In this document: in pieces, positions 1 to 5,100 of the stretch
How positions within the stretch are numbered: the stretch's first letter is position 1
How the letters are laid out: every line of letters starts with the position of its first letter
Assembly: GCA_023440105.1 (NCBI GenBank)
Contig: JAEXSY010000136.1
Coordinates: 1 to 5,100, forward strand
Length of the DNA stretch: 5,100 nucleotides
Reading direction: 5' to 3'
From: Bacillota bacterium
Lineage (GTDB): Bacteria > Bacillota > Clostridia > Clostridiales > Clostridiaceae
Notes under the pieces: model-generated
What the model saw: the letters and a program-made list of their open reading frames with translations, nothing else
Database searches by the model: none
Told to the model about the DNA's origin: nothing
Program-made: the position numbers and the translations under genes

Positions 1-704
1 TTGGAGGCCTATATTTTATATCCCCCAAGGAAGGAAGCATATCCATATTCTTTATCATGGTTGCCATAATCGGGGTCGCCTTTGCTCTGATGAATGGAAT
101 ACCTCTTCGCTTAGGCACTGTAGATAATGACGGCTATAACGCCATATCTATGGGTAAGAATCCAGAGGCACTGAGAGCCTTCTATATCCAGATGAAAATC
201 AATGAGCAGATTACAAAAGGAATACGACTTAAGGACATGCCTGAAGAATGGTTTATAATACCTTCAGAGGATGACATGAAAAACAGCATGGTTGCTTCTT
301 TAGGAGTTTTTGCTTGCAACAGGCTCATGGACTCCATGGACTTTGCAGCTGCTGATGAAACCATGGAAAAGCTTATGAAAATGGACACTGGTATATTAGG
401 ACTTCACCGCAGTCTAATGATGATAGACAGGCTTTATTGCGAGCTGATTTCAGAAAACCGTCCAGAGGTACTAGCTAATATCCTGGGCAAAAATGAAAAG
501 CAATTAATGAAGGCCATGAAAAACTTCCCTTCTATCCTCAGAACACAGTATGCTTATGCACTACTGGCAGAAAATAACGAGAAGAAGGCAGAAGATATTA
601 GGAGAAAATTCGAAAAAATAGCCATGAACTATCCTTATCCCAGTGAAATCACCAGTGAACGAGAGCTCATGGACTATTCCATAAAAATTTTCACTACCCC
701 TTAA
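1..704 (+). CDS. C-terminal part of a probable M50 (site-2-protease-like) membrane protein, cut by the left edge
   Basis: The reading frame is open from the first complete codon at position 3, so the ATG at 57 is probably an internal methionine and the true start lies outside the window. The visible part is 233 residues. Residues about 12-36 form one hydrophobic helix. It is followed by NGIPL and then a DNDG motif at residues 41-44, placed like the third conserved motif of M50 proteases (N-x-x-P ... DG), whose Asp helps bind zinc. The HExxH motif would lie upstream and cannot be seen. The remaining roughly 190 residues are soluble, charged and helical, perhaps TPR-like, with no cysteines that suggest metal binding. 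From memory, clostridial M50-type proteins carry a similar tail, including the ALRAF...MPEEWF-like stretch. The stop is TAA at 702-704, and the 3' end overlaps the convergent gene by 11 bases. The M50 call is moderate; a catalytically inactive relative is possible. Confidence 0.6.
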   Translation, partial: GGLYFISPKEGSISIFFIMVAIIGVAFALMNGIPLRLGTVDNDGYNAISMGKNPEALRAFYIQMKINEQITKGIRLKDMPEEWFIIPSEDDMKNSMVASLGVFACNRLMDSMDFAAADETMEKLMKMDTGILGLHRSLMMIDRLYCELISENRPEVLANILGKNEKQLMKAMKNFPSILRTQYAYALLAENNEKKAEDIRRKFEKIAMNYPYPSEITSERELMDYSIKIFTTP

Positions 705-1509
705 GCCATTCCCAATGAGCAACACTATGGAGGGGTATAAGAGGCAGAAGAATAGGAGTTTTTCTTACGTATTCCTGATATTCTATATAATTACCATAAT
801 TCTTATTCTGACGAAGCTCTAGCCTCCTAGCACCACCGAACATGATGTATACTATGGCTAAATAGCCTGTAATAGCACAGATCCACTGCATAATTCCCTG
901 AAGACTAGTAGCACCAGTTAGCAGTACGCCTGTCCAAAAAATAACCTCTCCTAAATAGTTAGGACAGCGAACCACCTTAAAGAGTCCTTTATCGCAAAAG
1001 CGTTTAGGGTTCTTTTCTTTTGCCTTAGATTTTTGATAATCTGCTATGGACTCGATGGTTATGCCAAAAGCCATTACAGCTAGTCCAATGTAAGACAGAA
1101 GATCATCCTTTGCAAAAGAGGACAAACGATAAAATATCGGTGACACCTGCAGCACATATAAAAGTGCGCAGGTTATCCAGATAGAAAGCTTAGCCATAAG
1201 CTTCATATCGTCTCCACTTTCAATCTCATTCTTCATAGTATTTCTGTAGGAAGCACTCTTAAGCTCCCTCTTTAGGAGATATCCTCCAAGTCTGCAGCCG
1301 TAGAAGACCAAGAGAGCACACTGCAGCACACCTAAAAGAGTTATAGAATCACGATACAAAAAAATCATAATTAAACCAAGACCGGTAATAGAAAAACCAT
1401 AGCCTAAGGATATAAAATACACAAATTTATAAAAACCTATTGAGCTGATAAGAGCAGCTACAGCAAAAAGTATCCAAAAGTACTGTGGGAAAGCTAAATT
1501 AAACTCCAT
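694..1509 (-). CDS. DUF1295 / steroid 5-alpha-reductase-like membrane protein
   Basis: The product is a 271-residue integral membrane protein. Hydrophobic helices lie at about 8-30, 31-52, 56-79, 107-127, 136-155 and 187-225, the last long enough for two passes. The C-terminal half carries the family signature: a DYQK segment at 157-160, GLFKVVRCPNYLGE at 175-188 (usually R-H-P-N-Y-x-G-E, with Cys here in place of His), and RRLE at 228-231 followed by spaced tyrosines and TPILLP at 251-256. These are typical of DUF1295 proteins, related to steroid 5-alpha-reductases and isoprenylcysteine methyltransferases. In the reductases this region binds NADPH. Bacterial members mostly lack a known substrate, so reduction of a lipid or isoprenoid double bond is only a guess. 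The ATG is preceded by GGAGG (1517-1521) with 7 bases of spacing. It is the third gene of the operon, 14 bases after the stop of the preceding gene. Family call is firm, function open. Confidence 0.85.
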   Translation of the reverse strand: MEFNLAFPQYFWILFAVAALISSIGFYKFVYFISLGYGFSITGLGLIMIFLYRDSITLLGVLQCALLVFYGCRLGGYLLKRELKSASYRNTMKNEIESGDDMKLMAKLSIWITCALLYVLQVSPIFYRLSSFAKDDLLSYIGLAVMAFGITIESIADYQKSKAKEKNPKRFCDKGLFKVVRCPNYLGEVIFWTGVLLTGATSLQGIMQWICAITGYLAIVYIMFGGARRLELRQNKNYGNYIEYQEYVRKTPILLPLIPLHSVAHWEWLKG

Positions 1510-1523
1510 TTGTTAACCTCCAA

Positions 1524-2219
1524 TCATATAAAAAACTTTTTGTATAAAGACTCTCTTAGACTTTTACTACAGCCTATTACAATTAAAGCTATTCCTATGA
1601 GAGCCAAGACTATAAGAGGATAATAGGACCAAATAAGCCTATACCTAAGGTTAAAGGTAATATTAAGTAAAAACTCAATAAGGACCGTAAAGGCTCCTGT
1701 TAGAATAAATGCCCCTCCTATGATGAAAAAATACCCCTTTCTCACATATCTTATAAGAGCAATTACTGAAGTTGTTATTATCATAGCTCCTGCTGTTACA
1801 GGAAGGGCAAAGGATAGGAACCATCTGCCCCCGGTTTCAAGGTTTATATAGAGAAGAAATACTCCAATAACTATGAAATCTATAGCTACAAATATCACAG
1901 GATTGGGCTTTGGAAACCAATAAGGTAATACAGCTACAATATAGGTTAAAGTAATGGCTCCCGCTACATAGCCAGACCAGGTGATAGCTCTATTAAGGCT
2001 TAAATCTGCCAAAAGAGTTATTATAAGTGGCAGAATAAATAAAACAGTTATGATAAATAGCATTCCAGAAGGGCTGACCCTTTCCACTGTCTCTTCAAAG
2101 GGAGGATAGGGACTATTACCCTTTTCCTCCTTTATCTCAGGATGATACACTGAAGTACCACACAAAGGACAGCTTTTTTCATTATTAGATAGCTCTACAC
2201 CGCATTTTACACAGTACAT
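1524..2219 (-). CDS. Zinc-ribbon membrane protein, DUF6320-like
   Basis: The product has 231 residues. The first 22 residues form a short zinc ribbon with two CxxC knuckles (C3-x2-C6 and C17-x2-C20, the second as CPLCG), very likely binding one zinc in the cytosol. A charged, proline-rich linker (about 25-50) follows. Then come about six transmembrane helices at roughly 52-71, 82-101, 107-126, 132-155, 162-184 and 197-217, and a short basic tail. The zinc ribbon plus the WSGYV and LPYWFPKPNPVIF segments match my memory of the DUF6320 family, which I recall next to alpha/beta hydrolase and alcohol acetyltransferase genes in Clostridia; the same neighbours occur here. No catalytic motif is visible, so a scaffold, sensor or transport role is possible but unproven. 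The start follows a GAGGTGA site that overlaps the upstream stop, implying translational coupling. Function unknown. Confidence 0.85.
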   Translation of the reverse strand: MYCVKCGVELSNNEKSCPLCGTSVYHPEIKEEKGNSPYPPFEETVERVSPSGMLFIITVLFILPLIITLLADLSLNRAITWSGYVAGAITLTYIVAVLPYWFPKPNPVIFVAIDFIVIGVFLLYINLETGGRWFLSFALPVTAGAMIITTSVIALIRYVRKGYFFIIGGAFILTGAFTVLIEFLLNITFNLRYRLIWSYYPLIVLALIGIALIVIGCSKSLRESLYKKFFI

Positions 2220-2223
2220 AGTC

Positions 2224-2230
2224 TCACCTC
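2224..2230 (-). promoter_or_regulatory. Ribosome binding site overlapping the upstream stop codon
   Basis: Coding-strand GAGGTGA sits 4 bases before the ATG of the zinc-ribbon membrane protein. Its last three bases are the TGA stop of the hydrolase-acyltransferase gene. Ribosomes finishing the first gene end on the start region of the second, so the two are probably translationally coupled. Confidence 0.7.
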
Positions 2231-4383
2231 TGATTACTTTCTACTTTTATCCATAAACCCAGCTCCTTCATTATCCTGCAGAAGGTAGACTCCAGCTCTG
2301 GTTCCTTAATATTTCTAATAAAATTAATATAGAGAATATCTCCATAAGATAAAACACCACAATTATTTGGATTCGTTGCCTGAACTCCAAGGACAAAATC
2401 CATTCTTTTTACATACTCCTTCATTTCCTCCGGGAGGGTTATTGCACCAAGATTAGATATGCTGAGGCAGGACTTCTTCTCTCCCACTGCATCATACACA
2501 AGCTTCATGGCAAAGTTCTTTACGAAAAGAGGCATGACCTTTAAAATCACCTTCTTTTCACTTTTCACATTGGTGGTCATCCTTGCCCTCATATGCTTCT
2601 GATTAAGCTCCACCCCCATTTGATGATGAACTGCTTTGCAGACTTCTTCTAGGGTATAGCTTCCCATCTTAGGATTTATCCCTGGGGTAACGTAGAGCAC
2701 AAAATTTCTTAAGGTTTCACTTTTGAAAAGCTTTCTGAGATTCACTGGTATTAATACCTTCACAGGCTTCAGTCTTTTTGGTGATATTATCTTCTTTTTC
2801 TGAATCTCCATTATGGACATGATCATCACTGCAGCTATAAATTCCGTAAGGGTTACGCCATAGGCCTTAGACTGCGCCAAAACCTCCGTAACCTTAAACA
2901 TACAGGTTATATTATTTAGAAAGCCGTCAGCTTCAGGTGTTCCGGATAGACGATAAGCCGTAGACTCTTTTCTGCTCATGCTTACCTTTCCGTAGTTTTT
3001 CAAAAAGCTGTCCTCTAGCTCCTCCTCCTTGGGGGGCTCATATCTATCCAATATTCCATAGGTACTTGGAATTTCCTTATGATATTTCCTAGATATGTAT
3101 TCAGCCACAAGGCTTTTTAGAAATATCATACCTCCAGTGCCATCAGTGAGAGCATGAAAGAATTCAACAGCAATCCTATTTTCATAATAGAGCACTCTAA
3201 AGGCACATTTTCTTATATCATCAAAGGGCATTCTCGATAGAGGATAGCTCTTATCCTTAACAACCTCAGGCCCATGGGGTATCTGCTCTAAATAGTACCA
3301 AAACATTCCTCTTCTAAGCCTAACGGCTATGGAAGGAAATCGTCTTATGGTAATCTCTAGAGATAGCTGAAGAATATCCTCCTCCACCTTATCCTTCAAG
3401 GTCATAGAAAGACGAAATACATTGTTCCAATTCCGCCTTTTTGCTGCAGGATATATCTTTGCTGCATTGTCCAGTCTCATCCACTTAAGCTTTTTTTTCT
3501 CATGGAGAACTCTCTCTAAGAATAAATTCATTTTATTAAAATCACTTTTATTTTCCTTTAGATCATAAAGGACATAACCATGCCACATGTGAGGAGCTAC
3601 GATAAGCTCACTTTTACAGTTGTATCGCTGAAGCTTATCATTGAGTCTTACAGAGTCATCCAGCATTATTTCATCTTCACCAACAAAAATCAGCGAGGGC
3701 GGCAGTTTTGAAAGGTCTCCAAATAAGGGAGATACTAAAGGATTCTCTCTATCCTCTGTATAGCAATTACGAAAAAAATCAAGTCTCTCTATGGTCATAG
3801 AAGGATCATTAGCTTTATTTCCCTCATAGGACTCTCCCGATAGGGTTAAATCGCTCCAGGGTGAAATAGCTACAAGTCCTGCCGGCAGTGGTCTACCTAG
3901 CTCCTTAAGTCTTAAGCACAAAGAATATATAAGTCCTCCCCCTGCACTTTCTCCACAGAGAACTATTTCCTTGCTGCTGTAGCCTTCTTCTAGCAAAAAT
4001 TCATAAGCTGTTACAGCATCCTCAAGAGCTGCAGGATATTTATTTTCTGGGGCTAACCGGTAGGCGGTGCAGAAAACCTTCATGGAGGTTTTTACCGCCA
4101 GAGTGCTTCCAAAGCCCTTAGAATAATTTAAGTCTCCTCCTATGTAGCCACCGCCATGGAGATATAATATTACTCCTTTTTTCTCTATAACCTTAGGAGT
4201 AATCCAGGCTCCCTCAAAGAACTTAAATATATGGTCTTCTACATTGATATCTCCCCTATGCCTGGCCTCCATGAGCTTTCCGATTCTTTCATGCCATTTT
4301 CGAGCACTTTCAATAGAGGCATCATCCACAAAGGGCTTGATAAGCTCTAGCTGTGCTCTTATAAACCTGGTAGATAAATCCAT
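2224..4383 (-). CDS. Alpha/beta hydrolase fused to an alcohol acyltransferase (HxxxDG) domain
   Basis: The product has 719 residues, counted from the ATG at 4381-4383. Residues 1 to about 295 are a hormone-sensitive-lipase-type hydrolase: oxyanion-hole HGGGY at 76-80, GESAGG at 144-149 with nucleophile Ser146, probable acid Asp237 in GEDEI, and His268 in WHGY. The set is complete, so carboxylesterase activity is expected, probably cytosolic as there is no signal peptide. Residues 302-719 form a PapA/AATase-like acyltransferase of the condensation-domain superfamily. It opens with RLDNAAKIYP and carries HALTDG at 410-415 (catalytic His410, structural Asp414) and SISNLG near 641-646. Such enzymes move an acyl group from a thioester to an alcohol or amine. 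As I recall, homologues are usually two separate proteins of about 300 and 420 residues. Here they are joined by only a few residues at an A8 tract, so the fusion may be a frameshift product or sequencing error. An earlier in-frame GTG at 4393-4395 lies inside the Shine-Dalgarno sequence and is rejected as start. First gene of the operon. Confidence 0.85.
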   Translation of the reverse strand: MDLSTRFIRAQLELIKPFVDDASIESARKWHERIGKLMEARHRGDINVEDHIFKFFEGAWITPKVIEKKGVILYLHGGGYIGGDLNYSKGFGSTLAVKTSMKVFCTAYRLAPENKYPAALEDAVTAYEFLLEEGYSSKEIVLCGESAGGGLIYSLCLRLKELGRPLPAGLVAISPWSDLTLSGESYEGNKANDPSMTIERLDFFRNCYTEDRENPLVSPLFGDLSKLPPSLIFVGEDEIMLDDSVRLNDKLQRYNCKSELIVAPHMWHGYVLYDLKENKSDFNKMNLFLERVLHEKKKLKWMRLDNAAKIYPAAKRRNWNNVFRLSMTLKDKVEEDILQLSLEITIRRFPSIAVRLRRGMFWYYLEQIPHGPEVVKDKSYPLSRMPFDDIRKCAFRVLYYENRIAVEFFHALTDGTGGMIFLKSLVAEYISRKYHKEIPSTYGILDRYEPPKEEELEDSFLKNYGKVSMSRKESTAYRLSGTPEADGFLNNITCMFKVTEVLAQSKAYGVTLTEFIAAVMIMSIMEIQKKKIISPKRLKPVKVLIPVNLRKLFKSETLRNFVLYVTPGINPKMGSYTLEEVCKAVHHQMGVELNQKHMRARMTTNVKSEKKVILKVMPLFVKNFAMKLVYDAVGEKKSCLSISNLGAITLPEEMKEYVKRMDFVLGVQATNPNNCGVLSYGDILYINFIRNIKEPELESTFCRIMKELGLWIKVESNQR
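3477..3498 (-). other. A8 homopolymer and hidden ATGA stop/start overlap at the hydrolase-acyltransferase junction
   Basis: On the coding strand, 3498-3491 reads AAAAAAAA followed by G, encoding the lysines at residues 296-298. The acyltransferase methionine, residue 302, is at 3478-3480. With one A fewer, the hydrolase would read on as KKSLSG and stop at TGA (3477-3479), overlapping that ATG as ATGA and giving a 301-residue hydrolase. With one A more, it would stop at TAA (3485-3487) after 299 residues. No good Shine-Dalgarno sequence precedes this ATG, which would fit coupled reinitiation. The A-AAA-AAG heptamer is also a classical slippery sequence. What is seen is the geometry; whether slippage, an indel or an assembly error produced it is inference. 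Confidence 0.7.
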
Positions 4384-4391
4384 TATATCTC

Positions 4392-4400
4392 TCACCTCCT
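4392..4400 (-). promoter_or_regulatory. Shine-Dalgarno site that sets the operon's first start codon
   Basis: Coding-strand AGGAGGTGA lies 8 bases before the ATG at 4381-4383. It is a near-ideal match to the 16S rRNA 3' end. The GTG at 4393-4395, which would add four residues (MRDI), is part of this site and has no ribosome binding site of its own, so the ATG is the better start. Confidence 0.8.
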
Positions 4401-4422
4401 TAACCTAACTTACTATATAATC

Positions 4423-4465
4423 TATCATAAATGTTATATACAGAAAATACAAATTATTTATGATA
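4423..4465. repeat. 10-bp perfect inverted repeat over the leftward promoter
   Basis: TATCATAAAT at 4423-4432 is repeated as its reverse complement at 4456-4465, with 23 bases between and 33 bases centre to centre, about three helical turns. One arm covers the candidate -10 and the other sits just upstream of the candidate -35, as a regulator's paired half-sites might. In DNA this AT-rich a match of this length can occur by chance, and no regulator gene is in the window. Confidence 0.3.
4424..4452 (-). promoter_or_regulatory. Candidate sigma-A promoter for the three-gene operon
   Basis: On the minus strand, TTGTAT (4447-4452, 3 of 6 matches to TTGACA) is separated by 17 bases from TATGAT (4424-4429, 5 of 6 matches to TATAAT). 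Transcription would start near 4417, about 34 bases before the ATG. The region is so AT-rich that chance matches are common, so the call is tentative. Confidence 0.4.
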
Positions 4466-4508
4466 TATTACGTATAAGAAGTAGAACTATATTTTTAAAT
4501 TAATCAGG

Positions 4509-4517
4509 TGGTATAAT
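4509..4517 (+). promoter_or_regulatory. Candidate extended -10 promoter for the rightward membrane-protein gene
   Basis: TGG directly followed by TATAAT (4512-4517) makes a perfect extended -10 element. No good -35 hexamer is present at 16-18 bases upstream (the sequence there is AT-only), which extended -10 promoters can tolerate. The start point would be near 4524, leaving a leader of about 50 bases before the ATG at 4573. Confidence 0.45.
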
Positions 4518-4528
4518 AAATAAAAATA

Positions 4529-4551
4529 AATAGGTATTGATATAACCTATT
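4529..4551. repeat. 7-bp dyad in the leader of the rightward gene
   Basis: AATAGGT (4529-4535) pairs with ACCTATT (4545-4551) across a 9-base loop. It lies just downstream of the candidate transcription start and ends 6 bases before the AGAGGT ribosome binding site. It could be an operator or a weak hairpin. It is too weak and lacks the U-tract of an intrinsic terminator. Confidence 0.3.
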
Positions 4552-4572
4552 AATAAAAGAGGTCTTAGATTT

Positions 4573-5100
4573 ATGAATATTAATAATAGACTTAGAACAT
4601 TTCTTTCTTCAGTTACCCATCCCATATTTATACTAGTTTACGCTTTAGCCTGGTATCACCTTGCTAGTCTAGCTCAGTATGGTAATAAAGCTAAAAACCT
4701 TCCCATATTGTTTCTCTCGGTGGTATTTTTTATAATATGGCCAATTGTTTATATAGTAAAAAGTCACAGAGCTATAACCTCTGATAGGAGTAAGGCAAGC
4801 TTCCTAAAAGGTACTACCTGGCATTTGTGTGCCTTATTAATTCTATTGGCTATCACAGTAAATTATGGTGCAATAATTTATCATAGTGCTACAAATTATA
4901 ATGGCAAGCTTGCTTGGTTCATCTCAGATTTGAAAAATAAGAGATCTGTATCCTTTGAAAAAAACAACCTATATGAGGATGGCTTAGATGGCTTTATCAA
5001 TGCTCTAGATAAAAAATTCGGTCTGCCAGAGGAGCTTTATATTTCCTCCTCCTTTGATTTAAAGTTTTCCTCCGATGGAACTATTACTTCTATTGACACC
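4573..5100 (+). CDS. Membrane protein of unknown function, N-terminal part, cut by the right edge
   Basis: The frame runs open from ATG 4573 to the window end for 176 codons without a stop, so the gene continues to the right. AGAGGT (4558-4563) lies 9 bases before the ATG and supports this start. Three hydrophobic helices are visible at about 16-34, 43-63 and 82-104. A polar region follows from about 105, containing NNLYEDGLDG (131-140), a short amphipathic helix, LPEELYIS (151-158) and SSDGTITSID near the end. The layout suggests a membrane-anchored protein with a soluble domain, probably outside the membrane because the first two helices are joined by a short loop and the loop between helices two and three is basic (KSHR, DRSK), so cytosolic. 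I do not recognise a named family, and no catalytic motif is visible. It is transcribed away from the operon from the shared intergenic region and could be a separate unit. Confidence 0.75.
   Translation, partial: MNINNRLRTFLSSVTHPIFILVYALAWYHLASLAQYGNKAKNLPILFLSVVFFIIWPIVYIVKSHRAITSDRSKASFLKGTTWHLCALLILLAITVNYGAIIYHSATNYNGKLAWFISDLKNKRSVSFEKNNLYEDGLDGFINALDKKFGLPEELYISSSFDLKFSSDGTITSIDT

Noticed and set aside
57..59. ATG as the start of the leftmost gene
   Set aside because: The same frame is open up to the window edge and codes for sensible membrane-protein sequence (GGLYFISPKEG), with no Shine-Dalgarno sequence at the right distance before 57.
182..388. Minus-strand frame of 68 codons
   Set aside because: It lies wholly inside the plus-strand M50-like gene, has no ribosome binding site of note and encodes a low-complexity hydrophobic and Ser/Met-rich peptide; a shadow frame.
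701..725. Possible bidirectional terminator at the convergent junction (CATT-CCC-AATG)
   Set aside because: The stem is only 4 base pairs, has no U-tract and codes for the C-terminus of the DUF1295 protein.
3478..3480. Independent start of a separate acyltransferase gene
   Set aside because: In the sequence as given it is in frame with the hydrolase and has no ribosome binding site, so it is recorded as a junction feature rather than as a second gene.
4515..4532. Run of AATAAATAAAAATAAATA as a possible tandem repeat or origin-like element
   Set aside because: The period is irregular and the composition simply reflects an AT-rich leader; no DnaA-box-like sites are nearby.

Overview
The window is AT-rich, low-GC DNA with strong AGGAGG/GAGGTGA-type ribosome binding sites, tightly packed genes and AGA/ATA/TTA-rich codon use. 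This fits a Clostridia-type Firmicute (Clostridium or Lachnospiraceae-like). I see no marker that fixes genus or species, and no tRNA, rRNA, CRISPR, insertion sequence or phage signature.

Layout. (1) Positions 1-704, plus strand: the C-terminal part of a gene entering from the left edge. It has one membrane segment and a DNDG motif, followed by a helical soluble tail, and looks like the end of an M50 (site-2-protease-like) membrane protein. (2) Positions 694-4383, minus strand: a compact three-gene operon, transcribed from right to left. Its first gene encodes a 719-residue protein joining an HSL-type alpha/beta hydrolase to an HxxxDG alcohol acyltransferase. The second encodes a zinc-ribbon six-helix membrane protein (DUF6320-like), and the third a DUF1295 / steroid 5-alpha-reductase-like membrane protein. 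Intergenic gaps are 4 and 14 bases. The operon's last gene converges on gene 1 and overlaps its 3' end by 11 bases. (3) Positions 4384-4572: a divergent, very AT-rich regulatory region with plausible promoters in both directions. (4) Positions 4573-5100, plus strand: the start of an unrecognised three-helix membrane protein that runs off the right edge.

Main point of interest. The hydrolase and acyltransferase are joined exactly at an A8 homopolymer (positions 3491-3498, read as A on the coding strand). Removing one A would end the hydrolase at a TGA that overlaps the acyltransferase ATG as ATGA, the usual geometry of two translationally coupled genes. Adding one A would also end the hydrolase a few codons later. 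The fusion is therefore a recent indel, a slippage switch, or a homopolymer sequencing error. This should be settled before the protein is treated as a true bifunctional enzyme.

Working idea (inference). An esterase, an acyltransferase, a reductase-like membrane enzyme and a zinc-ribbon membrane protein in one operon suggest a small pathway that forms, trims or modifies an ester of a hydrophobic alcohol or lipid at the membrane. The substrate cannot be read from sequence.
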